In this document: one piece after another, positions 63,401 to 64,000 of the stretch | Position numbering within the stretch: the stretch's first letter is position 1 | How the letters are laid out: the number at the start of each line of letters is the position of its first letter | Translations under genes and position numbers: made by a program | Origin: Dendrocalamus latiflorus | Taxonomy: Eukaryota > Streptophyta > Magnoliopsida > Poales > Poaceae | Reading direction: 5' to 3' | Length of the DNA: 64,000 bases | Assembly (NCBI GenBank): GCA_017311315.1 | Contig: CM029640.1 | Coordinates: 10,942,640 to 11,006,639, forward strand | The notes under the pieces: generated by a model | Databases searched by the model: none | What the model was told of the DNA's origin: nothing | What the model saw: the letters and a program-made list of their open reading frames with translations, nothing else

Positions 63401-64000
63401 AGTCAAAAAGGATCCTGCCGGGGAAATTGTGAAGCACAAGGCTAGGCTAGTGGCAAAGGGCTATGCCCAGCGCCACGGGATCGACTTCGAGGAGGTTTTC
63501 GCCCCAGTTGCTCGCATGGAGACTGTCAGACTGTTGCTGGCCCTTGCTGCTCACAATCAATGGCAAGTGCATCATATGGATGTCAAGAGCGCATTCCTAA
63601 ATGGAGATCTTGCAGAGGAGGTCTATGTTCAGCAGCCGGTGGGTTTCATCAACGCCGGCAAGGAGGACAAGGTGCTGCATCTGAAGAAGGCACTATATGG
63701 TCTTCGACAAGCACCACGAGCGTGGAATGCCAAGCTGGACACGTCTCTGGTGTCGCTCGGCTTCGAGAAGTGTCCCTTGGAACATGCCTTGTACAGGCGA
63801 GGAGATGCAGCTTCATATTTGCTGGTAGGTGTCTATGTTGACGATTTGGTAATCACTGGTACCAATGCTGATGAGATCGAAGTTTTCAAGACACAGATGC
63901 AAGAGTTGTTCCGTATGAGTGACCTGGGTCTTCTGTCATACTACCTTGGCATTGAAGTACAACAGGAAGCTGGGAAGATTTCAATCTGTCAGGGAAGCTA
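60471..64000 (+). CDS. intact Ty1/copia gag-pol polyprotein (partial, runs off the right edge)
   Basis: The frame from ATG 60471 (MVGTPPPAARSAS) stays open for 1176 codons to the window end. Regions in order: gag (about residues 60-290; YTEWAILMRVQLQGAGLWEAV), CCHC zinc knuckle CNYCGIEGHWAREC (from 299), aspartic protease FLDTGAS (Asp390), GAG-preintegrase with H521/H526 and C554/C557, integrase core with Asp585 (HGDLCGP), Asp648 (RTDRGGEF) and Glu684 (GVVERRN), i.e. spacing 62 and 35, then a Pro/Glu-rich linker, then RT (IGLKWVYKVKK, DVKSAFLNGDLAEEVYV, KALYGLRQAPRAW) with the catalytic YVDD at 1122-1125. All catalytic residues expected so far are present. RNase H lies beyond the edge. It makes the capsid-like particle and the enzymes for reverse transcription and integration. 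Codon third positions are GC-rich early on. This is the only element here that looks recently active. Confidence 0.97.
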   Translation, partial: MVGTPPPAARSASRSMTPQRRPSLSRGRSRIRRGGGEIVVREIVREGGGGGAVSYPPLTKTNYTEWAILMRVQLQGAGLWEAVDTGDAPERQERQALGAILRSVPPEMVPVLAAKDNAKAAWDTIKTMRIGVDRVREARRQRLRKEFDNLAFKGGEAVEDFALRMSGIVSELQSLGDSTTELDAVQKLLRVVPSRYAQMACSIETLLDLKDMSIEELSGRLAASEGRGEPEQDGGGRLLLTEEEWRARQSSRHPGEGSSSSGGRQHDKGKKLQGRPSGTGGGGKNDGGSGKPPRRPGKCNYCGIEGHWARECRKAKRERGDQGKREEAHLSQGQEEEGSAALLMAVAGDVTADVQAAPAAPAPEAGVQHVFLNEERVVPTPTADGRWFLDTGASNHMTGNRVAFTEIDERIKGTVKFGDGSMVDIQGRGSILFQCRNSEHKVLTEVYYIPRLKSSIISLGQLAEVGVKTVIEEDEMLLYDRRRVMLAKVKRMRNRLYSVTLNPAKPVCLLAQAGDVAWRWHARYGHLHFRGLHDLTVKDMVRGVPAINRHEQFCEGCALGKQHRTPFPRAAAYRAEERLELTHGDLCGPIAPATLAGNRYFLLVVDDASRYMWVEMLRSKDEALKFFKKIKALAENESGLRMKTFRTDRGGEFISTEFTEFCIEHGLRRHTTAPYSPQQNGVVERRNQTVVEMARCMMKSMAVPTVFWAEAIKVAVHVLNRSPTRALQGVTPYEVWHKKKPNVSYLRTFGCVAHVKVVGPGVKKLDDRSVAMVFVGYEDGAKAYRVYNPATKRLHITRDVIFEEERQWDWAATGVELAQSREFVVVYNDDEEQVRGPSPESAPVAQPHTPDREAAAAPGSSDSRRTNPDDGPDSDTEEVGPALGGEEAPTAGPTQGHPMQTRARDGIVKPNPKYTDEDYDCSFLAAEEPATVDEALSTPAWKKAMDEEMSSIVENQTWELTTLPPGHRAIGLKWVYKVKKDPAGEIVKHKARLVAKGYAQRHGIDFEEVFAPVARMETVRLLLALAAHNQWQVHHMDVKSAFLNGDLAEEVYVQQPVGFINAGKEDKVLHLKKALYGLRQAPRAWNAKLDTSLVSLGFEKCPLEHALYRRGDAASYLLVGVYVDDLVITGTNADEIEVFKTQMQELFRMSDLGLLSYYLGIEVQQEAGKISICQGS

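Overview
The window looks like repeat-dense nuclear DNA of a grass (Poaceae). Nearly everything recognisable is a transposable element: Ty1/copia and Ty3/gypsy-type LTR retrotransposons, four CACTA (En/Spm) elements with CACTACTACAGAAA-type ends, hAT and Mutator-like elements, and Tourist-like MITEs. No RNA genes, bacterial features or CRISPR arrays are visible. The species cannot be named from this sequence.

Layout. 1-5214 is the 3' part of a copia element (broken RT and RNase H, a 2 kb non-coding 3' region with repeated polypurine tracts, a 3' LTR), with a reverse-oriented LTR of the same family inside it. 5215-10375 is a minus-strand gypsy-type gag-like relic, split by another LTR of that family, plus GC-rich repeats. 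10994-12613 is CACTA-1 (target-site duplication, TSD, TGT), which carries a captured, internally deleted histone H3 fragment. About 12900-16925 is CACTA-2, a relic split by a reverse solo LTR (13024-14179, TSD GTTGA). 18114-27286 is CACTA-3 (TSD TAC), with degraded TNP2 transposase and Ulp1-like second genes, both on the minus strand. 30197-35692 is a Mutator-like candidate (10 bp TSD) holding a MITE, which in turn holds a 3.8 kb solo LTR (TSD TGTAA).

From 35887 to about 51490 lies the deepest nest. A possible host exon is interrupted by a copia element with both LTRs (36033-51198, TSD GATAT). That element is interrupted by CACTA-4 (38480-49806, TSD ATA), which is itself interrupted by a gypsy relic containing a hAT element (40837-42073), and separately by a MITE (42487-42839). 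After it come MITEs, a gypsy 3' end, a stray copia LTR, a hAT element (58012-58728, TSD TTCAGCGG) carrying a fragment of a LOB-domain (LBD) gene, and an (AT)54 microsatellite. From 60048 to the right edge is a copia element whose gag-pol frame stays open for 1176 codons and leaves the window; it is the only apparently intact protein gene.

How the parts relate. In the CACTA family the TNP2 and Ulp1-like genes point the same way. Arrays of a palindromic motif (TCACAGACGGTT paired with AACCGTCTGTGA) sit at both ends and again between the two genes, so each gene appears to start next to an array. CACTA-1 keeps this plan but has the H3 fragment in the second-gene position. The points that most deserve a second look are the H3 capture, the LOB-domain capture, and the internal palindrome array as a possible second regulatory region.
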